From contig JBJXFY010000326.1 of NCBI GenBank assembly GCA_046155815.1, positions 1 through 8,387 of the forward strand: a stretch of DNA of 8,387 nt, written 5' to 3'. A model generated the notes under the pieces. That model worked only from the letters and a program-made list of their open reading frames with translations. It had not been told where the DNA came from and ran no database searches. Shown piece after piece: positions 8,201-8,387 of this stretch (position 1 is the stretch's first letter; each line of letters opens with the position of its first letter). The DNA is from JBJXFY01 sp046155815. GTDB lineage: Bacteria; Verrucomicrobiota; Verrucomicrobiia; Limisphaerales; CAIMTB01. Made by a program: the position numbers and the translations under genes.

Positions 8201-8334
8201 GGCAGGCCAAGATCCGCCGCCGTTGCGGCGAGGTGTTCCGGCAGGCTCGCGCCGCGCAGGAAGCTGAACGCGCTGCGGGCATGGAGCTCGACATAGCGCG
8301 GCGGGTTCATGCACGGGGCGGCAATGGTCTTCAT
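5206..8334 (-). CDS. dnaE2: Error-prone DNA polymerase DnaE2 (ImuC), C-family translesion polymerase
   Basis: A 1042-residue C-family polymerase that copies damaged templates, normally with ImuB and often ImuA, as part of SOS mutagenesis. The N-terminal PHP domain (~12-210) starts YVELHARSAFSFLRGAS, a DnaE2 hallmark. Several PHP metal ligands are replaced: R20, R27, R52, G204 and L206 stand where DnaE1 proteins have His or Asp, so it should lack proofreading. The palm has GRGSAANS, then PDIDLD with D395, D397 and D399, and the third catalytic Asp, D549, in KVDLLGLGMM. FQVESRAQM, IRPGPIQGD and GVPLFQEQM are strongly DnaE2-like. A helix-hairpin-helix region (GIGALNALAPHRR) and a C-terminal OB fold (~953-1030; RQRPGTAKGV, LEDETGIANAIV) follow, and the end ASHDFG resembles the usual SRDF tail. 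Start at ATG 8334 overlaps the stop of the upstream gene (TGATG) with a GAGGG shortly upstream; Met9 (8310) is an alternative start. The frame is intact. Confidence 0.97.
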   Translation of the reverse strand: MKTIAAPCMNPPRYVELHARSAFSFLRGASLPEHLAATAADLGLPALAVCDRMGVYGAPRVFATGREAGLRPLLGAELVLDDGAVLPVLVASRAGYQNLCRLLTGAHLRATKGAGRVRWAELPEFAAGLVALTGDGEGPLRRAVLGPDTGSAAPAVLRRLTDAFGPDNVFVELQRHRVHGEDAVNRALADLADAHRLPLLATNGVLYARPEARRVADVFACLRHHTHLDAAGSLLAVNDEAHLKPAVAMAALFADRPEAVANTVRLAERLEFTLADLGYEFPKYPVGPGETMAGVLQEWTYRGAHERYGATLPPKVASLLGKELALVERLGFCGYFLIVADLVRYCREQDIFVQGRGSAANSAVCFCLGITAVDPVKFEVLFERFLSESRRSWPDIDLDLPSGDRRERVIQEVFRRYGAQGAAMTATVITYRGRSAAREVGKALNLPADVLDRFASLYANGDFPHTLELAAQMERAGLPASHPRAAAFADLCGQMRRLPRHLGQHSGGMVICQHALSSIVPLEPAAMPGRTVLQWDKDDCEDLGLIKVDLLGLGMMAVLQDTTTLCAERGRPVDLAQLPPDDPATFAALQRADTIGVFQVESRAQMATLPRMKPAKFYDLVIEVAIIRPGPIQGDLAHPYLRRRTGEEPVTYYDERLVPILKRTLGVPLFQEQMLKIAMVMADFSGDEAEELRKALSFHRSEEKMERATAKLRGAMERRGVEPEVAGRIVAAVGSFALYGFPESHAISFAHLAYASAWLKVHRAAEFFAGLLNNQPMGFYSAATLVRDAKEHGIRVRPVCVARSGWETAVEADDALRLGLRQVSGLSQGHALALVAERERQPFASLDDLQRRVPLSADGLRTLAGIGALNALAPHRRAALWSAARIRRDGDLFGEPPAAASPLRPMDAAERTQADYAGLRLTTGPHPMTLLRPQLADVWRAADLRAAADGTRVRIAGQVICRQRPGTAKGVCFVSLEDETGIANAIVAPGLFEHARLTLVTEPFLLMEGTAQHRHGTVHVRVSRIERLAAPGLETAASHDFG

Positions 8335-8387
8335 CAGTCCATCACGCCCTCGATGGTCCAGCCGTCGGGCTGGCGCACCAGGCGCAG
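8334..8387 (-). CDS. imuB: C-terminal end of probable ImuB (Y-family polymerase-like protein), partial
   Basis: The last 17 codons and stop of a gene entering from the right edge, reading LRLVRQPDGWTIEGVMD. Its TGA stop shares base 8334 with the ATG of dnaE2, which implies translational coupling. The fragment alone is too short to identify by motif. The call rests on the conserved imuA-imuB-dnaE2 gene order and on the C-terminal 'W...GV-D' ending, which resembles the tail of many ImuB proteins. ImuB is a catalytically inactive Y-family homologue that links DnaE2 to the sliding clamp. A different upstream gene cannot be excluded. Confidence 0.62.
   Translation of the reverse strand: MRLVRQPDGWTIEGVMD

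Noticed and set aside
1..8387. Search for tRNA, rRNA, CRISPR arrays, insertion sequences and attachment sites
   Set aside because: No regularly spaced repeats, transposase-like frames, terminal inverted repeats or tRNA-like arms were seen by eye. Almost all bases are in the genes listed.

Overview
The window is very GC-rich and almost fully coding, and it looks like chromosomal DNA from a member of the Verrucomicrobiota (or a close PVC relative). The main evidence is the gene at 1135-1974. It is a type II pseudopilin-like protein with an FTLIE prepilin signal, an 'ASMLLPALAKAK'-type helix and a downstream H-X9-DG motif, a combination common in Verrucomicrobia, Planctomycetes and Lentisphaerae. 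A propeller-type sensor kinase and an imuB-dnaE2 pair fit that assignment but do not prove it. The phylum is an inference.

Layout, left to right. (1) 1-1021, minus strand: the N-terminal ~340 residues of a secreted PA-domain M28 metallopeptidase that runs off the left edge. (2) 1022-1134: a 113-base divergent spacer with a plausible promoter for the rightward gene. (3) 1135-1974, plus: the H-X9-DG prepilin-like protein. (4) 2037-5114, plus: a 1025-residue membrane sensor histidine kinase with signal peptide, periplasmic beta-propeller, Y_Y_Y domain, one membrane helix, coiled coil, HisKA and HATPase domains. (5) 5115-5205: a 91-base convergent spacer holding two small hairpins built from the same stem hexamer. 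(6) 5206-8334, minus: the error-prone polymerase DnaE2 (ImuC). (7) 8334-8387, minus: the last 17 codons of the gene upstream of dnaE2, very probably imuB, whose stop codon overlaps the dnaE2 start by one base.

Three functional units are visible. The right part is the end of an SOS mutagenesis cassette (imuB-dnaE2), which makes a translesion polymerase. The centre is an envelope signalling protein preceded by a pseudopilin gene; they are co-directional and 62 bases apart, so co-transcription is possible but not shown. The left part is an exported peptidase transcribed away from them. No response regulator, tRNA, rRNA, mobile element or CRISPR array is visible. I see no wholly new system. The points most worth following up are the sensor kinase's Gly at the H+4 position, which is usually Asn or Thr and needed for phosphatase activity, and the stripped PHP metal site of DnaE2.
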